Of a DNA stretch of 64,000 bases, positions 35,142-44,017 are shown one piece after another (the stretch's first letter is position 1; each line of letters begins with the position of its first letter). Origin of the DNA: Oscillibacter sp. 1-3 (lineage in GTDB: Bacteria; Bacillota; Clostridia; Oscillospirales; Oscillospiraceae); contig NZ_KE159703.1 in assembly GCF_000403435.2 (NCBI RefSeq), positions 675,033-739,032 of the forward strand, given 5' to 3'. Below the pieces are notes generated by a model, which saw nothing but the letters and a program-made list of their open reading frames with translations, was not told the DNA's origin and made no database searches. The position numbers and the translations under genes are program-made.

Positions 35142-35600
35142 GAAAGTATAGCATCAATATGGGCAATATTCAACCCTTGTTTTTGGACGTTGCGGTAGTG
35201 GCAAGCAATGCACCGTTATATACCCGGCGCAGCTTGTTGGTGGCCGAAGGCCCCCAAGCCCCCAGTGCATCGACGCAGCTCCGCCCGATGCAAAAGCCGC
35301 CGTTGGCGTCTGCTGGTATATACTGGAAGGGAAGGACACCCCTGGCGGAGCCGCCCCCGGAGGGCGCACGGCTGCCATCAGGCAGTACCACCATCGCGCC
35401 CTGGCAGGTGGTGGTTTAGTGCGCTCTTAGCAGAGGGCCTATAAGAACGGAGCGCCCAGGTCATCCCCGGACGCTCCCGCTTCGGTTCCCTTCTGCTGGT
35501 CGATCACCGCCCTTCCAGCCTGTGTCATTCTGCCACAAATGAGCCGCAGTCAATGTAATGTAGTGGTCTGGTGAAACCACCCTTTATACATTACATCTCA
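35142..35600 (-). repeat. Conserved cassette block with outward promoter, copy B
   Basis: Matches copy A along most of its length. The outer hairpin is TGTAATGTA (35554-35562) with TACATTACA (35587-35595). The shared middle reads GGAGCGCCCAGGTCATCCCC then GGACGCTCC. The promoter on the minus strand is TTGAAT (35173-35168), 17 bp, TATACT (35150-35145). The region from 35601 to 35697 holds only a small hairpin (GCAGTTAC and GTAACTGC, about 35660-35684), a possible terminator of the next gene. Confidence 0.82.
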
Positions 35601-35697
35601 GGAACAGCTCGTGTTGATAAATGCCTATAAGCTTTTTTCGTCAAAATGACTGAATGAGCAGTTACCCATAATGAGTAACTGCCCGATAAATAAGAAT

Positions 35698-36276
35698 TTA
35701 TTGAAATGTAATTCTCAAAAGGCAAAAATCAAATCCTTGCCGAATGCTTTGCACAATTTCTACATAGACAGGTTTTTCAAAAACAATCTCAAATAATTTT
35801 TTGTTATATCCAGCAGTGCAGTGACACCATGTTAATGAATTTGAATTTTTTGCTTTTTCTAACATAGGACATTCACAGGAAAACATTTTTGTATACAATT
35901 GATTATCTTTAATAAACCAACCGGCACCATTTTCATTCAAAGCATTGACAAATCTATGCAAATCCTTATCCAAAGAGAGATAGAGCTGTTTCAAGTTATT
36001 TGCTGTATCTTCTAACCTGCCATTTTCATTGCAATAGCACTCTTGGCGAATGTTTTTTACCGTTTCTTTATCAAATCTATTTTCAAGAATAGCAGACAGC
36101 TTTTCTACCCACTCGGCTCGAATGTCTGGTGTTGAATTTATAGATAATGGAATTTCCTTTATTATGCTCTCTGCAGCTTCCCTTGATACATTCTTTTCCA
36201 AACTATGTTTCAACCTCATTAACTCATCTATTTCTAATGTCGGAGAAATTTGCTCTGGCATAGAAAAATTTTTCAT
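35698..36276 (-). CDS. Small cysteine-containing protein, DUF6144-like
   Basis: A 192-residue soluble protein starting MKNFSMPEQISPTLEIDEL. It has a pair of cysteine clusters (ECYCNENG and CECPM, then WCHCTAGYNKKLFE) and ends in SIRQGFDFCLLRITF. The arrangement resembles the DUF6144/L-2-amino-thiazoline-carboxylate-hydrolase-like group; the assignment is tentative. The ATG at 36276 follows AAGGAG. It is the last gene before the skin-element end and is AT-rich compared with the chromosome. Confidence 0.65.
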   Translation of the reverse strand: MKNFSMPEQISPTLEIDELMRLKHSLEKNVSREAAESIIKEIPLSINSTPDIRAEWVEKLSAILENRFDKETVKNIRQECYCNENGRLEDTANNLKQLYLSLDKDLHRFVNALNENGAGWFIKDNQLYTKMFSCECPMLEKAKNSNSLTWCHCTAGYNKKLFEIVFEKPVYVEIVQSIRQGFDFCLLRITFQ

Positions 36277-36605
36277 ATTCTTTCTCCTTAAATTCCGATC
36301 TATTACCCTAATTATAGCACAGCCAATCTTCTGACTCAAGCTGCAATCCGTAAAATTGCCAGTGCCCAGTTCCATCAACACGAAAGGCAAAAGGGACAAG
36401 CAGATGCCGCCATATCTTTGTACGGCAAGGAAAATCAACGCGGAGCGGCGGAAAAAGATCCGTCGTTTGGGCGTTTTGACATTTTATAAACAAGGCCCAA
36501 AGTCTTGAAATACGGCATGTCCACCGAGAGAATATATTTTTGCTTTGTCTCTGCTCCGGCAGACCCGCATGAAAGCTGGCGGTTTGTTTGATTTCTCCTT
36601 CCGCT
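36277..36605. repeat. Element end region with partial inverted-repeat element
   Basis: Positions about 36405-36497 match, on the minus strand, the element at 53002-53172: GTCAAAACGCCCAAACG followed by GGATC..TCCGCC and TTGCCG, ending near the TTGTTTATAAAATG end. Only one end is present. No gene is supported in the interval. Confidence 0.6.
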
Positions 36606-36617
36606 TCAACCCTTGTT
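36604..36617 (-). other. Skin-element attachment site, far side
   Basis: On the minus strand sigK sequence CACATTATT meets the core AA (36617-36616), then the element arm CAAGGGTTGAAG (36615-36604). Together with 20834-20845 this reconstitutes attP as CTTCACCCGTCC-AA-CAAGGGTTGAAG, whose outer CTTCA/TGAAG arms are symmetric about the core. A slightly different core (36614-36613) would also be in frame but adds one Asn and breaks the symmetry. Confidence 0.72.
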
Positions 36618-36809
36618 AATAATGTGCGCCACCAGGCGCAGATTTCGCTCAATCAGTACATTCCTGGCCTCCGGGTCCCCTTGGGCGTAGCGGGCCAGCC
36701 ACTCCCGTTCCTCTGCGGCGGACAGGGGCTTTGGAAACGACCCGCCGCCGGACAGGCGCAGGGAAAATAACAGTGTGTTGGCAAACAGCAATAGTGCGGC
36801 AGACAGCAT
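36606..36809 (-). CDS. sigK: Sporulation sigma factor SigK, 5' (N-terminal) half
   Basis: The first 64 residues are SigK: a hydrophobic pro-sequence-like start ([15 protein letters not shown]), then [20 protein letters not shown] and [13 protein letters not shown], matching B. subtilis SigK up to region 2.1. The last three codons (NKG, stop at 36606) come from the inserted element. After excision it joins the part at 20306-20833. The N-terminal pro-sequence suggests activation by proteolysis, as in SigK of Bacillus. GGAGGAGG lies ahead of the ATG. Confidence 0.95.
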   Translation of the reverse strand: MLSAALLLFANTLLFSLRLSGGGSFPKPLSAAEEREWLARYAQGDPEARNVLIERNLRLVAHIINKG

Positions 36810-36827
36810 AAAATCCCTCCTCCCTAA

Positions 36828-36857
36828 TGTCTATGAGGCAGGGGGAAGTCCACATGC
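36828..36857 (-). promoter_or_regulatory. sigK: Possible SigE-type promoter of sigK
   Basis: Minus strand: GCATGT (36857-36852), 16 bp, CATAGACA (36835-36828). This resembles the mother-cell SigE pattern (ATA, 16 bp, CATACAAT), as expected for sigK. The match is imperfect. The remaining sequence to 37080 contains nothing else I can support. Confidence 0.35.
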
Positions 36858-37080
36858 AGACTTTACAGCGGGGGAGGAATTTGGTATAGTATAGCCAGTG
36901 AAGCTGAAAAGCTGTAAATTGCCGCCTCAGCTACCGGCGGTCCGGCGGACTGCCGGCGGGCGCACGTTCGCCGTGCAATTGGGCCGCATAGACCGGCGGC
37001 GGGCAGCGTTCTGCGGTTTTTCGAGTTTGTGAAGCGCAGAGGCAGATTTGGACGGATGTCCCGGGAGTGAGGCGGCGGAA

Positions 37081-37800
37081 ATGGCCTGGTTTGTCTATAT
37101 GCTCCGCTGCGGGGACGGATCGCTGTATACAGGCTGTACCAACGACCTCCCCCGGCGTCTGAAAGCCCACCAGACTGGCAGAGGGGCCAAGTACACTCGC
37201 AGCCGTCCGCCGGTGGCGCTGGTCTACCGGGAAGAGGCGCGGGACCGGTCCGCGGCCCTGCAGCGGGAGGCGGCCATCAAACAGCTGACAAGGCGGCAGA
37301 AGCTGGCCTTGATCGGGGAAGGAGAGGGAATTGCCATGACGGAGATGCGGCGGAAGGAGCGGCAGATGCCGGAGGAGTTCGCCTGGGAGGTGGTGGACAA
37401 GTGCGAGTACGCCTTTTTGGCCATGACGGCGGAGGACGGCAGCCCCTACGGACTGCCGGTGACCATCGCCCGGGGCGGGCGGGCGATCTACTTTCACAGC
37501 GCTCTGGAGGGGCGGAAGGCGGAGTGCCTGCGGCGCTCTCCCAGGGTCTGCCTCAGCTGCGTGGGGGACACCCGGGTTCCGCCGGGGAAGTTCACTACGC
37601 TGTTTGAGTCGGCGGTGGCCTTCGGAAGAGCGGAAGAGGTGACGGAGGACGATGAGAAGATCCACGCGCTGCAGCTGCTGTGCCAGCGTCACACGCCGGA
37701 CAACATGGAGAACTTCCCCAAAGCCGTCGCCAAGAGCCTGAGCCGGACCGGAGTCTGGAGGATCACGGTGGAGGAGATCACCGGAAAGGCGAAGCAATAA
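37081..37800 (+). CDS. GIY-YIG nuclease fused to a pyridoxamine-oxidase-like flavoprotein
   Basis: A 239-residue two-domain protein. Residues 1-80 are a compact GIY-YIG domain of the YhbQ/UPF0213 kind (FVYMLRCGDGSLYTGCTNDL, then HQTGRGAKYTRSRPP). Residues about 95-239 are a split-barrel flavin-binding domain like NimA/PPOX (EFAWEVVDKCEYAFLAMTAE, YGLPVTIARGGRAIYFHSAL). The two are normally separate proteins. A frameshift is unlikely because the frame is continuous and linked by MTEMRRKERQMPEE. An independent second start near 37337 is possible. Confidence 0.85.
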   Translation: MAWFVYMLRCGDGSLYTGCTNDLPRRLKAHQTGRGAKYTRSRPPVALVYREEARDRSAALQREAAIKQLTRRQKLALIGEGEGIAMTEMRRKERQMPEEFAWEVVDKCEYAFLAMTAEDGSPYGLPVTIARGGRAIYFHSALEGRKAECLRRSPRVCLSCVGDTRVPPGKFTTLFESAVAFGRAEEVTEDDEKIHALQLLCQRHTPDNMENFPKAVAKSLSRTGVWRITVEEITGKAKQ

Positions 37801-37803
37801 AAA

Positions 37804-37838
37804 ACAGCGGGCGTCGTGAGGACGCCCGCTGTTTTGCC
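37804..37838. terminator. Bidirectional terminator
   Basis: CAGCGGGCGTC pairs with GACGCCCGCTG around a GTGAG loop, with TTTT after it and AAAAAA before it. It ends the fusion gene on + and the lipoprotein gene on -. Confidence 0.92.
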
Positions 37839-37839
37839 T

Positions 37840-39366
37840 TCAATTCTCCCGCAGGTGGATGGTGCAGCCGGTCAGGCCGTAGAGGGGCTCCGCAGCCGTA
37901 GGGGTCAGTTCCTCCAGAACGCCGGTCTGAGTGAGGACGGAGGTGGATTTGAAGCACACCGGCAGGATGGGGGACTGCTGCCGGAGACGGCTGCACAGCG
38001 CCTCCATGGCGGCAGTCCGGTTTTCCGCGGCGTTGTAGGCGGCCAGCAGTCCGTCTGTCTCAGCGTCCATCCAGCCGCCGTAGTTCAGAGCGCCGCCGGA
38101 AGAGAGCAGGGGCGAGAGGTCCCAGTCGGCAGTGAGACGCACCTCGCCGTAGTAGAGGTCAAAATCCCCTGCCTCCAGGGCGGCGGCATACTCCTCCCAG
38201 GGCAGGACCCGGGTCTCCACCGGTACGCCGGCGGCGGTGAAGGACTCCGCCAGATAATCCGCCACGGCGGTTTTGAAGCTGTTCTCACCGTTTACCAGCA
38301 GGGTGAGGGTGCGCTCCGGGACGTAGCCGGTCCGGCTCACGGCCTGGACGGGGGCGTCAGCGGAAAAGCGGATCTCCAGCTCCTGCGGGTAGAGAGGCGA
38401 GCGGGGAGAGACGGGAAACTGGGCGGCCCTGCCGTGGCCGGAGAGGAAGCCGCTGACGATGTGCTCCCGGTTCAGGCACTCGCCCAGGGCGCACCGGAGA
38501 GCGGCGTCGTCCAGGGGCGCGGCAGCAGTGTTCAGGCCCACGTACTGCAGGACAGCGGTGTCCGCCTCCCACTGGTTGACGCTGCCGGTGAGGACCGCCG
38601 GGTCTGTGCCGGTGAGGTCGGCGGTGATCAGCTGCACCTCGTGGGAGGAGAAGCGGTAGAGGACGGCGTCCTGGCCGGAGGCCTCCGTCAGGCCGATGCG
38701 CTCCACCGGCTGGCCCCCGCCCTGCCACCAGGCGGGATTGGCGGCCAGAAAGGCTCCGTCCTCGTCCTGGGAGAGAAAATAGGGCCCGGTGCCCAGGGGA
38801 ACGCCGCCGCTCTCCTTGGAGATGGGAATGTCCAGCAGGGCCGGGAAGCCGGTGTTGGGGCGGCTGAGGGTGATGGTGACGGTACCGTCCCCGGCGGAGA
38901 TGGAGGAGATGTGAGCCAGCCGTGCCCGATAGCGTTCCGACTGTCTGGCCCGTTCCAGAGCGGCCCGCACGTCACGGGCAGTCAGAGGGGAGCCGTCGGA
39001 GAAGAGGACCCCGGAGCGGAGGGTGAAGGTGTAGGCGTACCGCTCTGAATCGTAGGTATAGCTCTCACACAGAAGATTTTCTGTCTCCAGATCGGGAGTC
39101 AGTCGGAACAGTCCCTCACAGATCAGGGAGGCCGCCGTCTGCTGCGGCCCGTCGGGACAGTCGATAGGGTCCAGGGATTGGTCCGGCGCGTAGGGCAGGG
39201 AGAAGGACTCCGGCAGCAGCAGTTCCGGTTCCGGCTCCGGCTCCTGAGGCAGTTCCTCGCCGGGAGAGATCAGACCGGTGTCCTCCGGCAGCTCCTCCTG
39301 CCAGCAGCCCGTCAGCAGCAGCGCCGGAAGGAGAAGAGAGAAAAATGTCAGCAAGTGCTTTTTCAT
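37840..39366 (-). CDS. Oligopeptide-type ABC transporter binding lipoprotein
   Basis: A 508-residue substrate-binding protein (family 5). It has a lipoprotein signal (residues 1-20 with lipobox LLLTGC, Cys21), an acidic linker rich in Pro/Glu, then the SBP_bac_5 fold with FRLTPDLETENLLCESYTYD and YTFTLRSGVLFSDGSPLTARD. No permease or ATPase gene is next to it, so it is an orphan here. The substrate is probably peptide or nickel; this cannot be told from the sequence. Confidence 0.92.
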   Translation of the reverse strand: MKKHLLTFFSLLLPALLLTGCWQEELPEDTGLISPGEELPQEPEPEPELLLPESFSLPYAPDQSLDPIDCPDGPQQTAASLICEGLFRLTPDLETENLLCESYTYDSERYAYTFTLRSGVLFSDGSPLTARDVRAALERARQSERYRARLAHISSISAGDGTVTITLSRPNTGFPALLDIPISKESGGVPLGTGPYFLSQDEDGAFLAANPAWWQGGGQPVERIGLTEASGQDAVLYRFSSHEVQLITADLTGTDPAVLTGSVNQWEADTAVLQYVGLNTAAAPLDDAALRCALGECLNREHIVSGFLSGHGRAAQFPVSPRSPLYPQELEIRFSADAPVQAVSRTGYVPERTLTLLVNGENSFKTAVADYLAESFTAAGVPVETRVLPWEEYAAALEAGDFDLYYGEVRLTADWDLSPLLSSGGALNYGGWMDAETDGLLAAYNAAENRTAAMEALCSRLRQQSPILPVCFKSTSVLTQTGVLEELTPTAAEPLYGLTGCTIHLREN

Positions 39367-39395
39367 CGTGTCACCGTTTTTTGGAATTCGGAATC

Positions 39396-39474
39396 AGGCC
39401 GTGTTTGAAAAATGGCAAAACGCCCGCGTGGCGGATTTTCCGCTGTGTATTCCGCCATTTATCAAACAAGGCCT
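39396..39474. repeat. Short inverted-repeat element (79 bp)
   Basis: AGGCCGTGTTTGAAAAATGG (39396-39415) faces its near-complement at 39455-39474, which differs at two positions. The whole could fold on itself. The ends match those of the 171-bp element at 53002-53172. It lies between pgeF and the lipoprotein gene and resembles a MITE or a repetitive extragenic palindrome. Confidence 0.75.
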
Positions 39475-39511
39475 GGAGATCAGGAGTTGGGAATTCTCTA
39501 TTCCGGAGTTT

Positions 39512-40309
39512 CTACTTGATGGAGATTACCGCCGCGTGAACGCCTCTCGCATCTCCCATCTTTCGGTGAGACCAGAAGAGGTCCGGGCGGCAGGCGGTGC
39601 AGAGGCCGCAGACGTCGATGTGCTGCGGCAGCAGTCCGGAGCGCAGGAGCCATTGGCGGTTCAGGCCCGCCAGATCCACGTGATACTTGGGACCCCGCTT
39701 CTCCAGAAACGGCTCCGCCTCCGCCCCCAGGGCAGAGCGCATGGCCTCCGGCACATCGCCGTCGGTCTCAAAGCAGCACCGGCCGATGCAGGGGCCGATG
39801 GCGGCCAGCAGATTTTCCGGCCTTGCGCCGCAGTTCCTGCCCAACTCTTTGACGGCATTTTCCAGAATGCCCCCGGCGCAGCCCCGCCACCCGGCGTGGA
39901 CGCCGCCCACCGCTCCGGTGACGGGATCGTGGAGCAGGATTACGCCGCAGTCGGCGGAGAAAACCGCCAGAGGGAGATTTTTTTCGCCGGTAATCAGGCC
40001 GTCGGCGTCGTAGTCCCGCTCCCGGTCCAGTCCCTTGCCGGCGTCGGCGGCGGTGCAGAGGCGGACGGTGGTCTCGTGGACCTGCCTGGAGAGGACCAGA
40101 CGGTCCATGTCCACGCCGGCGGCGCCGCAGAAGCGGCGGTAGTTCTCCCACAGGGCCTCTGCGCCGTCCCCCATGCCGGGGCGGAGGTTCAGGCTGTCCC
40201 AGGGAGCGGGGGAGACCCCGCCCAGACGGGTGGAGAAGGCGTGGGGGACGGGGAGCAGGGAAGAGGTCAGAAAGGCCAGACCGTCCCGCTCATGGGTTTC
40301 AAAAGCCAT
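39512..40309 (-). CDS. pgeF: Peptidoglycan editing factor PgeF (laccase-domain family)
   Basis: A 265-residue protein of the YfiH/PgeF family. Conserved histidine/cysteine metal residues appear in LVLSRQVHETTV, FSADCGVILLHD, VGGVHAGWRGCAGGI and VCGLCTACRPDLFWSHR. It corrects wrong amino acids in muropeptides or acts as a purine-nucleoside-type enzyme. Normal length. A small membrane gene stands 11 bp upstream on the same strand. Confidence 0.93.
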   Translation of the reverse strand: MAFETHERDGLAFLTSSLLPVPHAFSTRLGGVSPAPWDSLNLRPGMGDGAEALWENYRRFCGAAGVDMDRLVLSRQVHETTVRLCTAADAGKGLDRERDYDADGLITGEKNLPLAVFSADCGVILLHDPVTGAVGGVHAGWRGCAGGILENAVKELGRNCGARPENLLAAIGPCIGRCCFETDGDVPEAMRSALGAEAEPFLEKRGPKYHVDLAGLNRQWLLRSGLLPQHIDVCGLCTACRPDLFWSHRKMGDARGVHAAVISIK

Positions 40310-40320
40310 AAATACCTCCG

Positions 40321-40581
40321 TTATGGTTGCGTGTTTGGAGTCTCTTCTTGGTGTTCCACGACCTCGTGGGCCGTCCAGCCATGCCAGATATGGACCCCGC
40401 CATAGAGTATAATGATGAGGCCCGCCACCAGTAAAAGAAGAAATACATCGCCGCTTGTCAGCCAGGCGAGGCCGGTGCCCAGACCGGTGAAAATTCCTCC
40501 GAGAAGCAGAAGAGCGATGCCAAGCAATAATTCTTTGATGTCCTGGAGCAGTTTTAATGTGTTCTCGCTGTAGTGGTCCAT
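40321..40581 (-). CDS. Small membrane protein of unknown function
   Basis: An 86-residue protein with two hydrophobic helices (LLLGIALLLLGGIFTGLG and VFLLLLVAGLIIILYGGVHI) after a 15-residue head. I use the ATG at 40581, eight bases after GGAGG. The frame extends 13 codons upstream without support. It precedes pgeF by 11 bp, so they are likely one unit. Confidence 0.65.
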   Translation of the reverse strand: MDHYSENTLKLLQDIKELLLGIALLLLGGIFTGLGTGLAWLTSGDVFLLLLVAGLIIILYGGVHIWHGWTAHEVVEHQEETPNTQP

Positions 40582-41071
40582 AAATCGTACCTCCATGGTT
40601 GTTTGAGGGATGGCCTGCACAGGGGTGCAGACCCCACAGTCTTCTGCCGAAAATGCTGGAGGCTGTGGGGGTATGGCCAGCAGAGGGCTGCTGGCCTCAC
40701 AGGAGTTCTACCGGCAAACGGAAGGTCGTTGGGGGACGGGCCGGGTCAGAGCCCGGCCCCTACAAGAAAGCCGGTAGAATAGGGCGCCATCCCAGACGGT
40801 AAGCCAGGCGCGAAGCGCGGGAAGAGAAGGAAGTCCTTGCGTCTACCCATCAAATTTCCAGCGCGTCCTCCGATTAAAGCAAAAGACCTCCGCAAGCGCC
40901 AAAAAGTCTTTTTCTCTTTTGGACCATGCACGGCCCGTTTTCTTTTTTTCTGCGCTCAGAAAAAGAGAAAATGGGGGGGTGTATCTGCCCAGCCATCGTC
41001 ATGGCTGAAATCTCCTCCGCCCGTCAGAGCAGGTAAAATCCCGCCCGCCGTAGGGCGGGACCTTCCATCCA
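40582..41071. other. Repeat-rich intergenic region
   Basis: 490 bp without a gene. It contains several short inverted repeats (CAGCAGAGGGCTGCTG; GGCCGGGTCAGAGCCCGGCC). At 40905-41062 lies the second copy of the repeat seen at 1-166. CCCGCC and GGCGGG at about 41040-41062 form a hairpin that may terminate secA on the minus strand. Confidence 0.55.
40905..41062. repeat. Dispersed structured repeat, copy 2
   Basis: Matches 1-150 closely, with the shared block CTTTTGGACCRTGCACGGCC, the T-rich/A-rich hairpin and CAGCCATCGTCATGGCTG. It lies just downstream of secA. See copy 1. Confidence 0.75.
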
Positions 41072-43822
41072 TCAGTTCTGATGGTACTCAGGACAACTGC
41101 ACTTCTTCCACTTCAGCCCGCTGCCGCAGGGGCAGGGATCATTCCGGCCGATTTTGGTGACTTTCACAGGCTGCTTTTTCGGCTTGGTGCCGTCGCCGCC
41201 CACATTCTCCACCATGCCCTTGGCCACCCGCTCCCGCTTGACCTCCTCGTCCTTCTTGAGGCGCACGGAGTACAGCCGCCGGACAGTCTCGTCCTGAATG
41301 GCGGAGACCATCTCCTCGAACATGGACAGCGACTCCTGCTTGTAGGCGATGACCGGGTCGGTGTTGCCGTAGGCCTGGAGGCGGATGCCCTGCTTGAGAT
41401 CATCCATGGCGTCGATATGGTCCATCCAGTACTCGTCTACCACCCGGAGCATGACGACCCGCTCCAGCTCCCGCATGATGGCCGGGGTAATCTCCGCCTC
41501 CTTGGCCTCGTAGAAGTTCTCCGCGGCGGCGGTAAAGGCCGCGTCAAAGTCCTCCTGGCCCTTGCCGGGGATCTCCGCCTCGGGGATGGAGACGGCGCCC
41601 TTGGCAAAGTACATGCCCTCCAGACCCCGGAGCATCTCCTGATACCCGGCGGCATCCAGGTGCTGCCGCTCTCCGAAGGCCAGGGAGACGTGGTTGGCGA
41701 TGGAGGTGCGCATCATGTTCAGCACGGTGTCCTTGATGTCCAGGCCGTCCAGCACCTGGCGGCGCTGGGCGTAGATGATCTCCCGTTGCTTGTTCATCAC
41801 GTCGTCGTACTCCAGCACGGATTTCCGGGACTGGAAGTTCCGGGACTCCACGGTGGTCTGGGCGTTTTCGATGGCTTTGGTGAGCATCTTGTTCTCAATG
41901 GGGGTGTCCTCGTCGATGTCGAACCGCTCCATCATGCCGGTGATGCGGTCGCCGCCGAAGAGGCGCATGAGATCGTCCTCCAGGGAGATATAGAACCGGG
42001 TCTCGCCGGGGTCGCCCTGGCGGCCGGCGCGGCCGCGGAGCTGGTTATCGATGCGGCGGGACTCGTGGCGCTCCGTGCCGATGATGAAAAGACCGCCTGC
42101 CTCCCGGACCTTGTCCGCCTCATCGGCAATCTCCGCCTTGTGCTGGGCCATCTTTTCAGAGAAGAGCTTCCGGGCGTCCAGAATCTCCTGGTTGTCGGTG
42201 TCGGCGTAGCCCGTGGCGTCCACGATGACCTCCTCGGAGTAGCCGGCCTTTACCAGATCCGCCCGGGCCAGATACTCGGCGTTGCCGCCCAGCATGATGT
42301 CGGTGCCGCGGCCGGCCATGTTGGTGGCAACGGTGACCGCGCCGAACTTGCCCGCCTGGGCTACGATCTCGGCCTCTTTTTCGTGGTTCTTGGCGTTGAG
42401 CAGGTTGTGCTTGATGCCCTCTTTGACCAGGAGCTTGGAGAGGAGCTCGTTTTTCTCGATGGACACGGTGCCAACCAGCACCGGCTGGCCCTTCTTGTGG
42501 CACTCCTTGATCTGCTGGATCACGGCCCGGAACTTGCCCGCCTCGGTCTTGTACACCACGTCGTGGTGGTCGTCACGCTGGTTGGGGCGGTTGGTGGGAA
42601 TCTCCACAATGTCCAGATTGTAGATGGTGCCGAACTCCTCCTGCTCCGTCAGGGCGGTGCCGGTCATGCCGGAGAGCTTGCTGTACAGGCGGAAGTAGTT
42701 CTGGAAGGTGATGGTGGCCAAGGTCTTGTTCTCGCTGTTGACATTGACGTGCTCCTTGGCCTCGATGGCCTGATGGAGGCCGTTGGAGTACCGCCGGCCG
42801 AACATCAGGCGGCCGGTGAACTCGTCCACGATGATGACCTCGCCGTCCTTGACCACGTAGTCCACGTCCCGCTTCATGGTGCCGTGGGCCCGGATGGCCT
42901 GGTTGATGTGGTGGGAGAGGGTGGAGTTGGAGGGGTCGGAGAGGTTGTCGATGTGGAAGAACTCCTCCGCCTTGGCGATGCCCCGGGCGGTGAGGGTGGC
43001 GGTCTTGCCCTTCTCGTCCACCACGTAATCGGCGTCGATGTCCTCGTCCTCCTCCTCCTTGTTGTCCACCTGGACCACTACCTGCTTTTTGAACCGGGCC
43101 ACCAGCATCTCCGCCATGTCGTAGAGCTGGGTGGACTTCTCCCCCTGGCCGGAGATGATGAGGGGCGTCCGGGCCTCGTCGATGAGGATGGAGTCCACCT
43201 CGTCCACAATGGCGAAGGCGTGGCCCCGCTGCACCAGCTCCTGGGAGTAGATGCACATGTTGTCCCGCAGGTAGTCGAAGCCCATCTCGTTGTTGGTGCC
43301 GTAGGTGATGTCGGCGGCGTAGGCCTCCTGCCGCTGCTTGCTGGTGAGGCCGTGGACGATCAGGCCCACTTTCAGCCCCAGGAAACGGTGAACCTTGCCC
43401 ATCCACTCGCTGTCGCGCTTTGCAAGGTAGTCGTTGACGGTGACGATGTGGACGCCCTGGCCCGTCAGGGCGTTCAAATAGGCGGGGAGGGTGGCCACCA
43501 GCGTCTTGCCCTCGCCGGTCTTCATCTCGGCGATGCGGCCCTGGTGGAGGACAATGCCGCCCACCAGCTGTACCCGGTAGGGCCGCATGCCCAGCACCCG
43601 GTCGGCGGCCTCCCGCACGGCGGCGAAGGCCTCCGGGAGGATGGCGTCCAGCGTCTCGCCGTTTTGCAGGCGATCCTTGAACTCGGCTGTCTTGGCCTGG
43701 AGCTGGCCGTCGGTCATGGCCTTGTACTCGTCGGCCATGGCCTCGATCTTGTCCACAACGGGGTAGATGGATTTCAGCTCCCGGGAGCTGTAATCGCCGA
43801 AGATTGATTTCAAAAGACCCAT
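41072..43822 (-). CDS. secA: Preprotein translocase ATPase SecA
   Basis: SecA (916 residues) drives protein export through SecYEG. It has the Walker A motif [14 protein letters not shown] near residue 100, the DEAD-like [16 protein letters not shown], the preprotein-crosslinking region and the helicase motif [11 protein letters not shown]. The C-terminal zinc tail with CPCGSG and KKCSCPEYH binds SecB-like chaperones or lipids. Full length. ATG at 43822. It is followed by the repeat region at 40905. Confidence 0.98.
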   Translation of the reverse strand: MGLLKSIFGDYSSRELKSIYPVVDKIEAMADEYKAMTDGQLQAKTAEFKDRLQNGETLDAILPEAFAAVREAADRVLGMRPYRVQLVGGIVLHQGRIAEMKTGEGKTLVATLPAYLNALTGQGVHIVTVNDYLAKRDSEWMGKVHRFLGLKVGLIVHGLTSKQRQEAYAADITYGTNNEMGFDYLRDNMCIYSQELVQRGHAFAIVDEVDSILIDEARTPLIISGQGEKSTQLYDMAEMLVARFKKQVVVQVDNKEEEDEDIDADYVVDEKGKTATLTARGIAKAEEFFHIDNLSDPSNSTLSHHINQAIRAHGTMKRDVDYVVKDGEVIIVDEFTGRLMFGRRYSNGLHQAIEAKEHVNVNSENKTLATITFQNYFRLYSKLSGMTGTALTEQEEFGTIYNLDIVEIPTNRPNQRDDHHDVVYKTEAGKFRAVIQQIKECHKKGQPVLVGTVSIEKNELLSKLLVKEGIKHNLLNAKNHEKEAEIVAQAGKFGAVTVATNMAGRGTDIMLGGNAEYLARADLVKAGYSEEVIVDATGYADTDNQEILDARKLFSEKMAQHKAEIADEADKVREAGGLFIIGTERHESRRIDNQLRGRAGRQGDPGETRFYISLEDDLMRLFGGDRITGMMERFDIDEDTPIENKMLTKAIENAQTTVESRNFQSRKSVLEYDDVMNKQREIIYAQRRQVLDGLDIKDTVLNMMRTSIANHVSLAFGERQHLDAAGYQEMLRGLEGMYFAKGAVSIPEAEIPGKGQEDFDAAFTAAAENFYEAKEAEITPAIMRELERVVMLRVVDEYWMDHIDAMDDLKQGIRLQAYGNTDPVIAYKQESLSMFEEMVSAIQDETVRRLYSVRLKKDEEVKRERVAKGMVENVGGDGTKPKKQPVKVTKIGRNDPCPCGSGLKWKKCSCPEYHQN

Positions 43823-43973
43823 GGTTTTATATACATCCTTTCAATTCATCTTTCCTGAGAAAGGGAAGAGTTCTCTTGTATAGATAATTGTTCATAATAA
43901 AACAACGATAGCATACCACAAACAGGAAGGGAATGCAAAGAAAATCAGGGGATTGGTAAAAAAGTTTACAAAG

Positions 43974-44006
43974 GGGGGCGGCGGGTTTGAAGCCGCCGCC
44001 CCCCCT
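43974..44006 (-). terminator. Lipoprotein-gene terminator
   Basis: GGGGGGCGGCGG pairs with CCGCCGCCCCCC, followed on the minus strand by TTTGTAAACTTTTTT. The rest of 43823-44017 contains no gene. Confidence 0.85.
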
Positions 44007-44017
44007 CATGGGTTGCG

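Larger units (their letters stand above)
33441..35600 (-). mobile_element. Repeat-bounded gene cassette B
   Basis: Same order as cassette A: conserved block (35600-35142) with promoter, a cargo gene (35082-33523), then the hairpin (33490-33441). The cargo is unrelated to that of A and C. Its GC content is clearly lower than the flanks, suggesting recent transfer. It stands inside the skin element. Confidence 0.72.
20832..36617 (-). mobile_element. sigK-intervening (skin) element, about 15.8 kb
   Basis: The element splits sigK between residues 64 and 65 of the rebuilt protein. The evidence is the N-terminal and C-terminal halves of SigK on the same strand at its two ends, a large serine recombinase touching one end, and matching attachment sequences. 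Cargo includes a redox operon, a cobalamin riboswitch, an NhaC antiporter and two repeat-bounded cassettes. No phage structural genes are seen, unlike the prophage-derived skin of B. subtilis. Excision restores an in-frame gene, so sporulation would need it. This is a developmental rearrangement in related spore formers; occurrence here is inferred. Confidence 0.92.

Noticed and set aside
41081-43807. A 908-codon + frame opposite secA
   Set aside because: It is the antisense of secA with the same biased composition; secA is clear by motifs and length.
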